Of a DNA stretch of 64,000 nt, positions 48,546 through 62,457 are shown in pieces. Each line of letters opens with the position of its first letter. Position 1 is the first letter of the stretch. Below the pieces are notes generated by a model that did not search any database, was not told the origin of the DNA, and saw only the letters and a program-made list of their open reading frames with translations. The stretch comes from Liolophura sinensis. Lineage: Eukaryota > Mollusca > Polyplacophora > Chitonida > Chitonidae. Both the position numbers and the translations under genes were made by a program. The stretch covers positions 21,461,501 to 21,525,500 of the forward strand of contig NC_088303.1 in assembly GCF_032854445.1 (NCBI RefSeq), read 5' to 3'.

Positions 48546-49214
48546 TTGTAGAACCAGGGCTTATTAACCGTTGACGGAGTAGCAAACATTGACACTTTTC
48601 CCTGTGCTTGGATATAGGGTTTGCATTTTGTTCCCACCCACGCTTGGGTGATCCCGTGATATCCAGCTCCGTCATACAGAATATGTTAAACCGCACACCC
48701 CTTACAGCGTATGCGTCGCTGTCTACCTATCGCGTTACATTACTGCCGCCAATAGCAAATTTTGTACAGAAATCTTGAACAACGCCGAGGTCACTGGGGT
48801 CACGGTGATGAAGCAGGAAGTGATGTCAGAAAACACAAACAATACATCTCAACCTTTGTAATAATACTTTATACCCACGCATTCTCTTTATCTAGAGTAT
48901 GTGCAACATCACTCAGCAAAACCCAAATCAATTTCATTGATGAATTGTTCATAAAATAGTTCCGCAGAAGGACAAAAGTGATGACTTTAGGCCTAAACAA
49001 GCCTACGTGCGTCTTGCAGACTTCAAAGGTTAACCTTGTCTACCGGTAGCAAGGTGAAAGGTAGAGAGCGACGCATGCGCTGTATGGAGTATGAGTAAAC
49101 CGAAATGCTGAATGAGTTAATCTCTCCACAAGCGGGCGTGATAAAAAAAATGCACACATGACCAAGACAAACATATAGTGGAAAGCAGAAACATTTCGGT
49201 GAAAAGAAAACGGT

Positions 49215-49464
49215 CACTATATTCACGGTGTGTATTGGTCTACACAAGTTTATTTGTGGATAGTTCAAAATGCTCTGTGTCGGCTAGCATAGCTAGTTGT
49301 AAACACCTATACATGTAGGCGAGTGACGTCAGAGTTTCGCTCTGACCCATATGCTGCGCCATTTCGTTTCAATTGAACACAACAACGGTTACACAGGGGA
49401 GGGTCATATCTAACGCGACCTTTACTTCACAAGTCTTACAGGCGTGTACATTATCCAAGCTCTC
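49215..49464 (+). promoter_or_regulatory. Proximal 5' flank of P450 copy B
   Basis: This matches the copy A flank, with an insertion of about 11 bases (TCTTACAGGCG region) some 15-25 bases before the ATG and a shorter spacer upstream. It holds a full palindromic CRE-type TGACGTCA at 49324-49331, where copy A has an AGGTCA half-site. Assignment as promoter is by position only. Confidence 0.4.
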
Positions 49465-51134
49465 ATGTGGTTCACGGAGGCTCTAAGCTGGGCACCATCC
49501 TGGCTCTGGTACCTGCTAGCTATCACTCTACTTATCTACCTGTGAGTTTACATTTTGACACATTTTCACCTCTAAGTTGTGTATCGGCAAATTTGTGTAT
49601 ATGTAGGCTGTAGCTGTAAGTACGAGTGGTCTGTGGAAAAATCTACCTGCAAAATATAAGAATCTCCGGTTGTTCGCACTGTTATATGTGTGTATGTATA
49701 TATGGGCCGGTGTATGTACCTGTGACTCATTGCTTCTGTGCGTGGGTGAAACATAAATTTATGTTGACCTACATCTGATAATTTATATATTTATTTGACT
49801 GGCCTTTACTCTCCTATCTCTTTTCCCATTTCTAAGGCTCTCAGAAACATTTGTCCCATTTTCTAACCCGAGCTGCAATCTAGTTCATGCACTGTTGCCC
49901 ACACAGTGACCCAGTATAACGTGTCTAAGCCAGTGTCATGCTATACCAATACACATGACGATTGTTAACGATCCTATTCTGTGTTTGTAAGGAAATTCCT
50001 TTTGCCTATCGGAGTGGGAGGGGATTATACAATGAATTGTGTGTATTTATGAAAAGTTTCGTCACAACGTAAGGCTTTGAAGAGTTAATATAGCTCAGTA
50101 AATCAATGTAAAGTTATATTGGACATCACTAACTTGATTGAAAGCAGCTGACAAGTACTAGCCAATTTTGTTTCACTTGGCGAAAATTGACGAGGAGAAA
50201 TATCAAAATGACAAATATAATTTTTACGCCTGACACAACTGGGGATAGAACCCCGGATGTCATGTTCTCTATTCCTCAGCGTTATGTTTCCTCTGTCTAT
50301 TACTGTTTTTCATTACATAACTTAAAATATTTCTGCCTTCATTTGTGAATTAACGACTTTATTAACAGGTATGGAATATGGCCGTACTTATCTACGTCCA
50401 TCCGTCTGCCAGGACCAAAGCCTTCGCTCTTTTTCGGGAACTTGATACAATTAAACAAAACTGTAAGAATTTTTATACTTTGACTCTTATTTCACAAGTT
50501 AAACTTTTCAAAAGTACCGTGGCTGTAGTTATCCCCTTGTTTCTGTGAAATGTAAAAACAGAAAAATGCTAAAGTATAAATTGCAGGAAATTCATATCAT
50601 TTGAGAGGGAGAATTAATTCGCTAGTTTTCCTTCAGTTACAAAATTGAAAATCTTATCCTACATAATCGTGTAAATTGTGAAATGACGACTCGTACAACC
50701 ATGCTTGTGTTTTTGTTTGTTTTTCTTTTTCAATCTTATGTGTGTAGTTTCAGTTCCAGAATATTCTTATATGTATGTATTATTTCAACATAAAAACGAT
50801 AAGAGAGTTTAACGGAGTTAAATTTCAACTTTCACTTCTTCTAATAGTTTTGTTGTGATATGACTGAAAAATTGTTGAGTGCGACGTTAAATCTCAAGCA
50901 CTCACTCACTCACTTTTTCTACTAGTATTTCCAGGCCCAGAATTCACCAAAAGTTCTCAAGTTCAGTATATTACTTAAGGCTTCCTTTTTTTAGCATGAA
51001 ATGATTCTGAATAAAAATTAAGTGAAAGTAATTTTCAAAACTAAATTGTTAAAGAAGACTTTCAGTGTGCGGAGGGGAAACCAAATGGAGAATACCCTGT
51101 ATCTATTTATTTATTTTTTACTTATGTACGTACT

Positions 51135-51169
<35 letters not shown>

Positions 51170-54100
51170 TATTGTCTATTTCAGGGTGCCCTGAATATGG
51201 AAATGATGTGCCTTAAGAAATACGGAAGGGTTTTCCTGTGAGTTACGTTATACCTCTGTAAGAAATTGTCATTTAATATGTTCTTGCTGAATTATTTTAC
51301 GATATTATCTATATCTTTATTTGACTGTTGCTTCATGCATACACACGCCAATCTTTTTCATTCATACACGAAGGCGGTCAGCTGAACAAGAGTACCCGTC
51401 TAACTCTCGGGATGGCGGTTTACGCTGGCCACTCAAACACGTCGTCACTCACTATGCCTTGTTATAGACTAAATGTTTAATGTAGTGCACTTAAAAATGT
51501 CTTTTCAGATCATGGCGCGGTCGAAATCCTGTAATAAACATTGCTGATCCAGACATGGTGAAACAAATCTGTGTGAAGGAATTCAAAAACTTTGCCAACA
51601 GAGGGGTGAGTCTCGTTCAGGCTGCACCGCACTATCTTTATTAAAGGCGGAAAATACGGCATAAAATGAAATGAGCACAAGGAGAAATCTCTGAAAATAT
51701 GCTTAGTTTTCTTGTCTCATGTTTTATTCACTGAATTAATTGCACTCTAATATTCCAACCGCCATGCCAGTAGCACGGTGCGCGTCACATCAGCTTTTTC
51801 TTTGTAACATCTATACAGGCTCTTCTTTATAACATTGTTTATATCATCTGTTACTCGTGTTTAATAACAGTTATTTCGCCAACTTTAAAAGCTGTGTTTA
51901 GATTAGGAAAAACGTCGTATGACGCCAGTACATAAACACCTGCTTTCAGTTTAGGGAACACCATCACACACTGAAGCTGCTAGAATTGGACTGTATCGCT
52001 TTGAAATAAATATGCAGCAACAAGCTGTTTACATATATATGTACAGATTCAAATGATGTCAAAAAAAACTGACGTTCATCAGTATTTAAATTATGAAAAC
52101 TGTAAAATTTAAGAACGCGAGAGGTGAGTGAAATTTGTGCAACTATATTAGTAAGGCATTTTTTCAAATGGCGTTACGCTTTGAGGTTATGTTTCGTAAT
52201 TGACGCCATGTAATGAGGCTGAAATCTGTCGTACGACGTTTCATGTCTAGTGAAAAAGAGAAATGCCATAGTAACAAGACGAAGAATGTGCAGTCATCAG
52301 GTGCCACGTATATGACGTGGATAATGGGTGCATGCGCATTGTTCACAAAAGCTTTGCTGTTTCAGGTTTTTTTACCGTTGGGAGCCGTTCAGAAGTCGAT
52401 GATTACAAATCTAGAAGACAATCACTGGAAATTTGTGCGCAGTGTTCTCACACCCGCCTTCAGTTCTGGAAAGATGCGAAGAGTGGGTGACAGACTTTTT
52501 TTTTCTGCCTGTCATGACCTCATAGTGTCGACTTCTACAGCCACATACAAAAAGATTTTTGGCTAGACCAAAATTAGCAAAAAAAAAAAGAGAACGGAAG
52601 ACTACTTATCCTTCATGAATATGACGTGTATATCTGTAACACAATTGTCAAAGTAATAGAGACAGTGCTATGGTCTTTTTATTAACAGTCGCCTATATTC
52701 AACTATCTGTAAAATCAGTCATACTAGCTACCAAAATTGCAAGTCATTGAGACGCAACAACACAAGCTCTACACATTAATATGCTGTTTTGGGAACCAGC
52801 CTTGTGGCTTTGGGCCCAGAATGTCCATTGTGGTGGACGGCTGGTATACGAGTATCTGTTTTGACGCCTATAGGCTACATAAACACGAACCTTTGTGCAA
52901 ATTCCACATTGAGAGAAAAGTTTAGATCATCTAACTAAAAATTTCGAGTTATGCAATTGAACTAATTAAACTCAGAAAACTGAGTCATATGACCAGATCA
53001 GCTACTTAAGTTATAAAATACTTCTGTGAGGCAACAGTATATCCAGAGGAATTCCATGACTCAGATGCACTGGTCATATGAGTTGAATTTTTTTTCTTTC
53101 AGTCAGATGACCCAAACGTTTCTCTCAGTGTAGCTATAGAGTTTTTCAAAAATATTTGTTTCCTTCTTTCAGATGAATCCACTTATACACATCTGTCTTC
53201 AGCGACTGATGGATAATCTGTCTGAAATCTGTAAATCCGGAAAGTCGTTTGAATTGAAACGGTAAGTAGCTAAAATCGTCCAAAATATACAGCATAATAA
53301 AGGGCTTACAGCACAGAGAGCAAAGTCAGAGCTGCGATGAACTTGTGATACGGGTGAATACGGGTCCAGTTTTACCAAATTCGTTGATAGTGAGCGGATG
53401 TTAGTGGCAGCAACTATTTATGGTTCGTTTTTTGGCGATCGGTGATACTGGATATTGATCAAGTAGTTTTTATTTCGTGTAAAAAGCGAGGCTTGGTTGT
53501 CGATACCCTGCCTCTAAATTATGGGAATATTAATGAAGACACACGTCTACCGCGATCAGTAAAAATACCTGCTAGTTTGCCAAGATTTTGCTCGTACGGA
53601 AAGTCCATTGACTATGACGGATTACGTCACATTGTACTCGTATCAGAAAACCAGGTGTCTTTCGAGAGAGCACAAAGTCGATAAATTAGATTGGCCTGTC
53701 GTGGCAAGAATACTCCCCTCCAATATTGAAACAAGCGATAACAAATCCTTAAAGTTATACATCCATGCAAATGAATGCAATAAGAGCTTAACTTTCAGGC
53801 GACAGTCTTTGAGTTTTGGGTGGTGTACTTTTAGAATAATTCTTACAGGCACGCGGTGGATATTGTCTTACTTGATTCTTCTGGATGATGTACTACATCA
53901 TGTTGCAGAATGCCACAATGTGGCAAGACATTTTCGCACTTATTGCCTAATTTTACGCATTTTACAACTTTTGTACATACGTGGAATAAATATTTATTTG
54001 ACATACTTACAAATCTTTTGAGCGTATGTGCAATTATTTGGTATATATGTGGAAATCGTTTCTACATTTGCGCAAATTAAAATTTATTTTACGTTTGTTT

Positions 54101-57100
54101 TCCAAATATGTACAAATAAAGTGAAGCTTTCAGAGATATTACAAAAGTAATTGGATAATAAAAATCAAAACGCCTTGTCATGTAACCAGTGTGTATCTGT
54201 ACTCCCCAGGGTGATGGGAGGCCTAACTATGGAAGTGATAGGCGCGGTAGGATTTGGGATTGAGACAGACGCTCAGAAAGATCTGAACGACCGTTTTATC
54301 ACCATGGCTAAAAAGGTTTTTGAAGACAATATCCAGGCCAGGATGCCTGTTTTACTGACGTGTAAGACTTCTCCACTGTTTTCTTTTCCATCTGTGTGTC
54401 CGGTTAACATTTTCGGAAAGTTGCAACTTTTTAAAAGTCTACTTCGCCTAACAATTGCATAAATTTATGGGCACCATAGACACCTTCCACGCGAGGGAAA
54501 TTGTAAATTCAGAAGATCTGAAGCATATTAATAGCTTTACGGAATAATTTACTTTTTTACTTCAATCTTCTTCAATAATTATACAACTGTGTGCATATAT
54601 GTTTTTATATATAAGTATTATGGTGGGAGGAAACCGGACAAAGCCCTGAGAAACCCAAGATTATCCATAGATTGCTGGCAGACTTTTCCATGCACGGCCA
54701 GAAAAGAGGTCAGGAGCTGGACGAACTCACATCGACCGCATTGTTGAGAGGCTTCTGGGTCATATGAACATTTGATGTATTCAAAGACGATAACAAGTAT
54801 CATTTTTAAATGACTCGAGTTTGATCCCGCGTCTCCCAATTTCGCGGCCGACGTTCTAACCATCAGGTCACTGATGCGATGTATATTATGTATATAGATG
54901 GCGTAATCAAATAACAAAGTCTATTTAAATGTAATTCATGCCAGTAAAGTCTCTTTCATGCTTTGCAGTTTTGTTTCCATTCATGAAACCCGTGTTCGAG
55001 GCGCTCAACTTTACGTCTGACCCTAAAGATGCCACGGACTTCTTTGTGACAATGTTAAGTGAAACTATTGAACAGAGACGAAAGGAGCCATCGGTATGTT
55101 TGAGCTATTACGGCCCACTTATTAAAGGATACATGAAACATTTTGTTTTTATGTCTTAACACGTAGTATTCAAGGTGGATTAACATATGATGGTAAATGA
55201 TGATAGCTGTGCAAAAACGCACACTCTGAGTGTGGTCTTGTGTAAAAAATTATTGCAAAAGGCAACTCGCAGAGTGGCTTTTGGAAATGATATTTCGTTT
55301 CAAGAAGACACTGGAAAATTTCATTCTAAAGCTGACCAGGCTTAACCTCGCAGATTTGATGAATGAGAATGATGACGATAACTTCCTTTAAGAACATAAT
55401 TTGTTACATATAGCGTTATTTGTAATAAAATGCAACTTGTAATAATGATTAAGATTTGTCACTCTTAATTATCATAAATTGCATTTTTGTTGCAAATTGC
55501 GTGAGTCCTTCAATGTGATAATATTCTCGAACTTGAACTTAATTACAATTTTGTCATGAAAGTCTATAGCAACAATTAATGTTAGAATGATATAACGACA
55601 AGGTAAATCACAATTTTAGTCCGTAAAATGTTTTAAAATTAATACTAAAAGCCTGTGTTAAGCATAAGATAGCTTTGTGCTTCCGACTTTCGCCATATCC
55701 GACTTTAAAAGATAATATTGCTTAATTTTCGGCCCTAGAAATTTATTTTTATCACAACATTAATGTTAATGTACATCAGATTGGCACAATTTCAACTTTC
55801 ATTACAAATAATCAGCGCAGCCATGTTTGCTGTTAATGGCGTAGACCTGTTACAAGGATACTTAACGGTGATACTATGATACTATTGCAGCCAAGGAAGG
55901 ATCTCCTTCAGGTGATCTTGGACAGTAACGTGGACGATCTGAAGGAGTCGCTAGCGGAAAAAGACGTGGACGTGGACGCTTTAAAGATGGACAGATTGAA
56001 CAGAAACAAAAGTCAGAATACAGGCTTTTCTATTAGACTCTTAATTTTTTTTCTTCCTGTATAGCGTTATAGCGATAGTGTGGACTTTGTTCTTCCGTTG
56101 TTTGTGGACTGAATCCTCGGGTCAGGAGATGTACTTGTACAATTTTTTAGACTAAAAAGAAATTCTTAAAAAATGCGTACAATAATTTTTCTGATACTTT
56201 TAATCTTTGTATTCAGCTTAAAATCAAGACTTTATCAGACTCGGACGACCACAAAGTCGGAGACCGCTTCGGGAGCGGTTGATCCAGGGTAAACTCTGGG
56301 TCGGGTGACACGTAAGACCTGGCGTTCAGCATGAAGGGGATAGTGCAATGACTTGTTGACCCGTATCAGTATAATGGCTCGGGTGGGGCGGCTTACCTCG
56401 GTAACTCGTCTTTGTGAAGCAGTACTAGATAAAAAGCGGTGGAAATCCGTCCTGCAACAAGGAGGCACATGACATGCACCCTAAGGACTCTTCTAGTCAT
56501 TTGATTGAAAAATTGTTAAGTATGACGTTAAACCCGAAGCACTCACTCACACATAAAGGCAGACAGCCATCAATTCTAGATACTGGTAAAATGACGTGAA
56601 AACATTAACTGAGATTAAAATTATCCTCGATGCCAAGGGTTGCTCCTTCAACGTAAGCCTGCATTTAAGTGATATTCATGTACAATTTTTATAACTATTG
56701 GGCTGATTTTAACGTATCTAATGCCTATTTATCCTTCAGAACTTACAGACACTGAAGTCATTGCTCAGTGCATCGTATTCCTTCTAGCCGGATACGATGC
56801 TACGGCTTCAGCCTTGTCATACTTCGCCTACAATATGGCGGTGCATCCTGAGTGTCAGGAAAAACTGATTCGTGAAATTGATGAGGATCTTAAAGGGGTG
56901 AGCACACCTTATTTATGTTATTGCCACACTCTTCTGTACTTAACATGGTATACATGTGTATCGGCTTATGAGTCCATTTTGTACATTATCTTGTCCGCAG
57001 GCATTACCCATGTACGACAACGTGATGACGTTACCTTACCTGGATATGTGCCTCTCAGAGACACAGCGACTGTACCCGGCTGTCAGAGGGTAAGTCTACA

Positions 57101-59895
57101 CGGCTGACGGGGCCTCCGTGCCGAGTTGTTAGCGTGCTAGAGCATCACGATGATACAGGAGGCTGTCACAAATGCAATCAGTGCGAATGATAGTCCAGAT
57201 AATGCGGATGTCCTCTGCGATCCTCTCCGATCTTACCTGGTAAGGCCAGCCAGCAACCTTGATATCATGGGTTTGCCTAGGTTCTGTCGGATGTCTTCCT
57301 ACCATAATGCTTGCCGTATAATTACGGCGTAAAACACCAGTCAAATAAATAAGTAAATAAATATATACCCCGCTGTCAGAATATGTTCACACCTCATTGA
57401 TGAAAGAGTTGATTCTCAACGAACGCTATATCGCTGTCGACTGCTTATTGTCGCTCAGGCCCCGTGAATGAACGATGAGACAGGAGTAATCTTCAAATTT
57501 CAGATTGGATTTGAACATATCAGAAAAATAAAATCTCATCACATACATGTATCCGTTAGCATCAAACTTTTCTACCTGTGCTTGTCCAGCGTTGTACAAT
57601 GTTTAGGTTGTAAACACACTTGTGTTACACTTAAAAAACGCGACCTAGTGTTTATTCCAAACGAAAGTTTACTAAGTGTAACAAGCCCTATAAAAGTCTA
57701 TAAGTGTTTACTATGTGAACATGTGACATGTTTACTGTAAAAAAACACTTCATTGTTATCAACAAACACCAGGAGGTGTTTATTAAATATGGCTATCGTG
57801 GGTTTCCTCTGGGATCTGTCCGTTTAATGTTGTCCACCGTCGTATAATGTAAATATTGAGAACTGCATAAAACACCAATCAAATCAATAAATAAATATTA
57901 AATGTAACACAAATGTGTTTATGAACCAGAAAACTAGTGTGCAGTATTTTTAGTGTGTATATGTACAACTATTCACACACAGAATTACAAAAAGCCAACG
58001 CGTACACTTTTAAATGAGATATGCGGTGTAGATTGAAATCATCTTGAGTAAAACATATATCAAACGCATATCTATCTTTTTTTAGCGTGGGGCGTAAATG
58101 CCAAGACGACATTGATATAAACGGTCTTCACATCCCTGCTGGCGCGACCGTGTTACTGATGGGGTACGCCTTGCAACACGACGAGACTTACTGGCCGCAG
58201 CCAGAGAAGTTCGACCCGGACAGGTGAGTGTTGTATGGCAGGATGGTAGGTAGTTTGCCCATGTTAGAGTGAGAGGTGCAGCAAGAGAAGGTGGAGGGTG
58301 GAGCGCATATTTGTGACCCCATACAACCGTGCACTTCACTCGCCTGCGGCAATGGCCATAGCAGACGATGAGGTAAACTTAAGAAGATAAGGAAAATATA
58401 TGAGAATGGCCAACAATGGAAGATACTGACAACGATGCTGTAAAATAATCGGAAATTATAGTATTATATAATACAACAATATGCACAGTATATGTAAGTT
58501 GTGAGACACAACAATGTACATGTTTGGGCTTATGTTGCCGTGAAGTATTCAGTTTTTGTGTTAAATTAACTCAATATTAAAACTCTTAACTTAATCATAA
58601 GTTAGTATATTGTTATTTGCAGATGGTCCCCAGAGCAGAAAGCATCGCGTCATCCTTATGTGTACTTTCCATTTGGGGTTGGGCCCCGGAACTGTATCGG
58701 GATGAGACTTGCGCTGATGGAAGCCAAAATGGCGATTGTTGCTATTTTACAGAAATTCCGTTTTATCAGGGCTCCGGAGACTCAGGTGAGAAAACAGCTT
58801 GTTTTTCGGTGTTGGTTGGATTGGAACATGGCTTCAACTGACACGTTACACATCGAGAATCAGTTTGGGGGCGTTTATGAACTGTCAGAAATGAACGATT
58901 TATGTCATGGAGAAACTTGGAAATTCAGTTGAAGCTTAAATGGAAAGAGCTTCCTGAGAATTTGATGACAACGTGGAGCCCACGTCGGCAGACTCAGGCC
59001 TACAACTTCTTCAACTCGAGTCACACTCTGTGTCTGAGGTTTGGTAGCCAGAGAGCCAGACGCGCTGCCAGCACAACCCAGCCCTCTCTGTTTTATTAGC
59101 GAAATGCAACTGTCCCTGCGTCCATGACGAGGAAGGCAACTGTGTGTAGACTGTCAATTTGAGCACACATCGCCCACCATTGCTTTTAATGTTTTTGGAG
59201 GAGTGTTTAAGTAAATAAATAAATATGATAAATATGAATAACATGTCAGATGTTTTCATACTCATGTGGATATTTCGTGCTGATGTGTAGTCAAATAAAC
59301 ATGACTGATATTAAGTATAAGAATCCGACACACATGTAAACATATTTACTGCAGTACCATGTTTACATAGTAAATGCCACATGTTTAGTATTATTTATAT
59401 ACATAATAAACAGGTTTACTTGTTTAGCGACTTTTTACACTTCATATAAACACCCAACACACAGTTATCACACTTCTCTTAGTGCGAAGGTGTGCATCAG
59501 CAAATACTCTGTCAGTGGGACAAATTTGGTTAGTGTTTGAGTCTTTTGTTGGTCGGTCAGCGAATGTAATGATAACTGTACAGAGTTGGTTATTGTTTGC
59601 GTCTTTTGTTGGTTTGTATTCCTCAGTGAATATACCGATAAATGGACAGATTTAGCTTGTGTTTGCATCTTTGATCGGTTTGTATTCTTAAGCCAATGCA
59701 CCAAATAATGATAATGTGGCAAATTTGGTTAGTGATTGTGTTTATACATGTGTATTAATATTCTCTGGCATATGTCCACACAGTCTCAAAGATTCTTGTA
59801 TTTTGTTTGTATTACAGGTGCCCTTGACATTAAAGAAAGGGGCCTTCGTCCAACCGGAACATGGTATCTGGCTTCGAATCGAGTCACGTGACTAA
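49465..59895 (+). CDS. Cytochrome P450, CYP3 clan (CYP3A-like), copy B, 14 exons
   Basis: Paralogue of the block A P450. Exons: 49465-49541, 50369-50462, 51185-51237, 51509-51605, 52366-52482, 53173-53261, 54210-54361, 54969-55093, 55891-56011, 56740-56897, 57001-57089, 58086-58223, 58623-58785, 59818-59895. Exon lengths and phases equal those of copy A (516 codons, no stop). ETQR (381-384) and the haem loop with Cys461 are intact. Differences from A: Pro18Leu and Leu24Ile in the anchor; PAPYVGNLL to PSLFFGNLI after the hinge; several changes in exons 7-9; Glu328Asp and Thr329Ala in the I helix; Ile363Leu and Thr365Met in exon 11; Glu to Gln before PEKF; and three changes in the last exon. 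Exons 5 and 13 encode identical peptides. Loss of the I-helix threonine in an otherwise constrained gene suggests altered chemistry rather than decay. Confidence 0.94.
50849..50925 (+). mobile_element. SINE tail insertion in intron 2 of P450 copy B
   Basis: TTTTGTTGTGATATGACTG, GTTGAGTGCGACGTTAAATC and CACTCACTCACTCAC form only the last part of a CACT-tail SINE. Block A near 25320 has the empty site, with TTCTTCTA running straight into the shared flank. Imperfect repeats (TTCTTCTAATAG and TTTTCTACTAG) flank it. Confidence 0.75.
51133..51171. repeat. TTTA tetranucleotide repeat before exon 3 of copy B
   Basis: Roughly ten units end about 14 bases before the exon 3 start at 51185, inside the polypyrimidine and branch region. 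Block A has only about two units at 25511-25520. Confidence 0.85.
54605..54860 (-). mobile_element. V-type SINE fragment in intron 7, copy B
   Basis: Counterpart of the 29925-30110 copy: - strand TTTGTCCGGTTTCCTCCCACC, followed upstream by head-like sequence with a B-box-like GGATCAAACTC at about 54825. Confidence 0.65.
56254..56552 (+). mobile_element. CACT-tail SINE in P450 intron 9, copy B
   Basis: Orthologous to the SINE at 31637-31950, with the same flanks (AGGCAGACAGCCATCA downstream). It has an internal deletion of the TTTAAAAGAGGAAGTTG part that copy A retains. Confidence 0.85.
57109..57365 (+). mobile_element. V-type SINE 20 bases after exon 11 donor, copy B
   Basis: Counterpart of 32506-32735. 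It retains the CCTACCATAATGCTTGCCG segment near its 3' end and AAAT-type repeats. Confidence 0.8.
57785..57895 (+). mobile_element. V-type SINE 3' part in intron 11, copy B
   Basis: A shorter, more decayed counterpart of 33165-33280 ending AAAACACCAATCAAATCAAT. Confidence 0.7.
59529..59725. repeat. 66-base minisatellite in intron 13, copy B
   Basis: About three units of the same repeat (GTCTTTTGTTGGTTTGTATTC core), more diverged and without the alternating higher-order pattern. Confidence 0.75.
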
Positions 59896-60754
59896 ATATT
59901 GTGGCAATTGTAACAAGCCATCTGTCCCTTTTGTTTCCTGACTCAAGTTGAAACATTTTCTCAGGTTTAAGGTGATTTGAAACGATTTCGATTTGGAAAA
60001 ATTGTTGTCAACAGTCAACTCTTATATATTGTATATAACTAACATCAATACATTGATAACCTAATTCTGCTTCAGTCATGGTGCTAAGGGGCGAGTAATT
60101 CGCTACCATTTAAACATCACAATAACAGTTAGCAGAAAACTCTGAGGTAAAATGGCAAGAGGCCATGTTTCGCCGGTTATGTGTGACCATTTGTCTACTA
60201 TAACATTGTCATCACTGCTCTCGCATTACTCTCTATGTTGTAAGCCTTTTATATTCTCTTGTTATTGTATAATATTGCCGAAGCTTTCTTTGTGGCAATA
60301 ATTTATTAAATATTATTATATTAATCACAAAAATTGTCCACCTCTTGTCTTTCTTTGCTTTTTAAAACTTTATGACGTCACAGGTGGTCACCATCTTTCA
60401 TATCTAAAAATGTAAAAGTATTCTTGACGTCGTTGACAATCAGAAGAATGAACCAGAGCAGGTTTGACGTCACGACGTTCCAATCTCCAAACAGAACTAG
60501 CGTTTTGTCCTAAATTTAGACCTCTCAAATTTGAGCGATTTATGTCTGGTCATTTATTCACAACAAATTGCATACACGTACACAAAATAACTAAAATATG
60601 TTTAACACAATCATCACCATTTATTTATTCTGAAACACTTCCGTTCAAAATCAAAAACCTTTACATTTTACCTAGTAAGAATGCCTTTTCTGTTTTACCT
60701 GTACATATTTGAGTAAGAGGGCATTATTATTGTCTCTGGCTGTAAGTGGAAAGG

Positions 60755-60895
60755 TCTGAAGCAACCTGTAGGTGGTCGTGAGTTTCTCCAGGGCTCTCCC
60801 CGGTTTCCTCCCACCATAATGCTGGCCGCCGTCCTATTAGTGAAATATGCCTGAGTACGGCGTGAAACAACTGTCAAATAAATAAATATTATTAT
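60755..60895 (+). mobile_element. V-type SINE 3' part downstream of copy B
   Basis: Counterpart of 36545-36690 with the same motifs and AAAT tail. Confidence 0.8.
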
Positions 60896-61019
60896 TGTGG
60901 AACCTAGCTCACTGGATGAGGTGCTGAATGCCTATTCTTTGTCATTTGCCATTTGTCATTTACATGATTTACGTGGTTTCGTCCACCCACAAACTTGATC
61001 GTCTTCAAGAATTTTGTTT

Positions 61020-61387
61020 ATTTACTTATTTGATTGCTGTTAAACGCACAATTCATGTGCATAAGAGGTTTGACACCAATCTATGGGTGGTCGTGGGTTT
61101 CCCCTGGGATCTGTCCCCGTTTCTTCCCACCACACTGCTGGTCCCGTCGTATAAGTGAAGTATTCTTGAGTATACAGTGTAAAACGCCAAATCAATATAG
61201 GTAGTCAGGCCTGTGGGTAGTGCTTGGAAATCGGATTGCCCTAAGTGAATAACCTCCTGACTTAAAGCCACAGCTCCAGAAACGAGAGGTCGGTCGAACG
61301 CGTGACCGTATTGGTCAAGGGCCTGACTGTCACAGGGAACCAGCGATTTAACTCTCTGAGCCAGCGCAAAGCGCATCGTCCAATGCA
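61020..61387. mobile_element. Composite SINE region, block B
   Basis: Counterpart of 36812-37205: a V-type body on + followed by a tRNA-like head on -. Small indels only. Confidence 0.65.
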
Positions 61388-61489
61388 TGTAACTGAAATA
61401 TTACACTGAGTACAGCGTAAACATCAATGACAGAGATGAATTGCTTGTTATGTAAGAAAAAACAAAGGAAACCTTCTCAGATGTCTACA

Positions 61490-62457
61490 TCGTTCAACAA
61501 TCTTCTTTCTTCTTTCTTGAGTTCACTGAACTGGTTGGGTTGGTGGTTACAACACGGTAATCGGAACTCCATTGTTAATTTCTGTAATGGGAATAGGACC
61601 CTTTGTCTCTATTGAGGTCATTCTAAACACCGTCAAATTTACTTACGACTTGCTATTCACATATTTCTCTTTCGAGTTGAATTTTGAAGCGATTTTGTTT
61701 CAAGACTTTCAGATCACTGAGCTTGTGTTGTTCTTCGTTGAAGTATTGACCCACTGGTTTGTTTAAGGATTTGTTTCTAATTTTTTGTCCATTAGGGGGT
61801 TTCCAGAGAAACTCTCCAGATTACCCGATATATATAGCAGACGGTCAAGGACGACAGGTTATTGCATGTACCACATAGTTGAAGTACAAGTCTATAATCC
61901 ACTTAGTTTATTCCTGTTTGATTCAAGTACCTTTGTGCAAGAAGTGCTGTGGTGACATACTTTGGATTTAGGTTTACCTCAAGCAATCAGTTGCCCTCCG
62001 TTCCATTGGCGTTAAATTATACATAAGCCTGTATTATGAGAATTTCAGATTTAACTCGGAAAATGGGGATATACAGATTCAATTTACTGTTACGTCCTTC
62101 ACGTGGTGTGAATTGTTGGTTTCTTGTCTTAGTTTGCAGGTGCTCTGGTGATCTATTACACGCTGATTCGTCGTATAGGCTAGCTTCTTTTCCTAAAGTA
62201 GTCTTATAAGTTACCACAAAAAGCTGAATTTTGGTAACTGGTTTGTTCTTGCTCGATGATCGATGGTTCAGAGGTTGACCACTGAGTTCGCTCTCCTTGA
62301 AGTTGTAGTTCCAATAAGTGCTCTTTTTTTTGGCTTGCCATTGTGTTTGGGCGTAGAGGCCTCTATAATGGTTGATTGAGTGACTTCCGACACTAGTGGG
62401 TAGTCCAGCTGCGATATAATGCGGTACAATGTCGTTCTGCTTACATTTGGTCAGCAA
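61490..62457 (-). mobile_element. Penelope-like element remnant, block B
   Basis: Paralogous to the block A copy. The upstream coding part (62457-62017, one open frame of 146 residues) and the GIY-YIG part (about 61860-61600) are kept. The whole RT core seen in A (37845-38876) is replaced by about 60 unrelated bases near 61985-62045, so the deletion occurred after the duplication. Confidence 0.65.
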
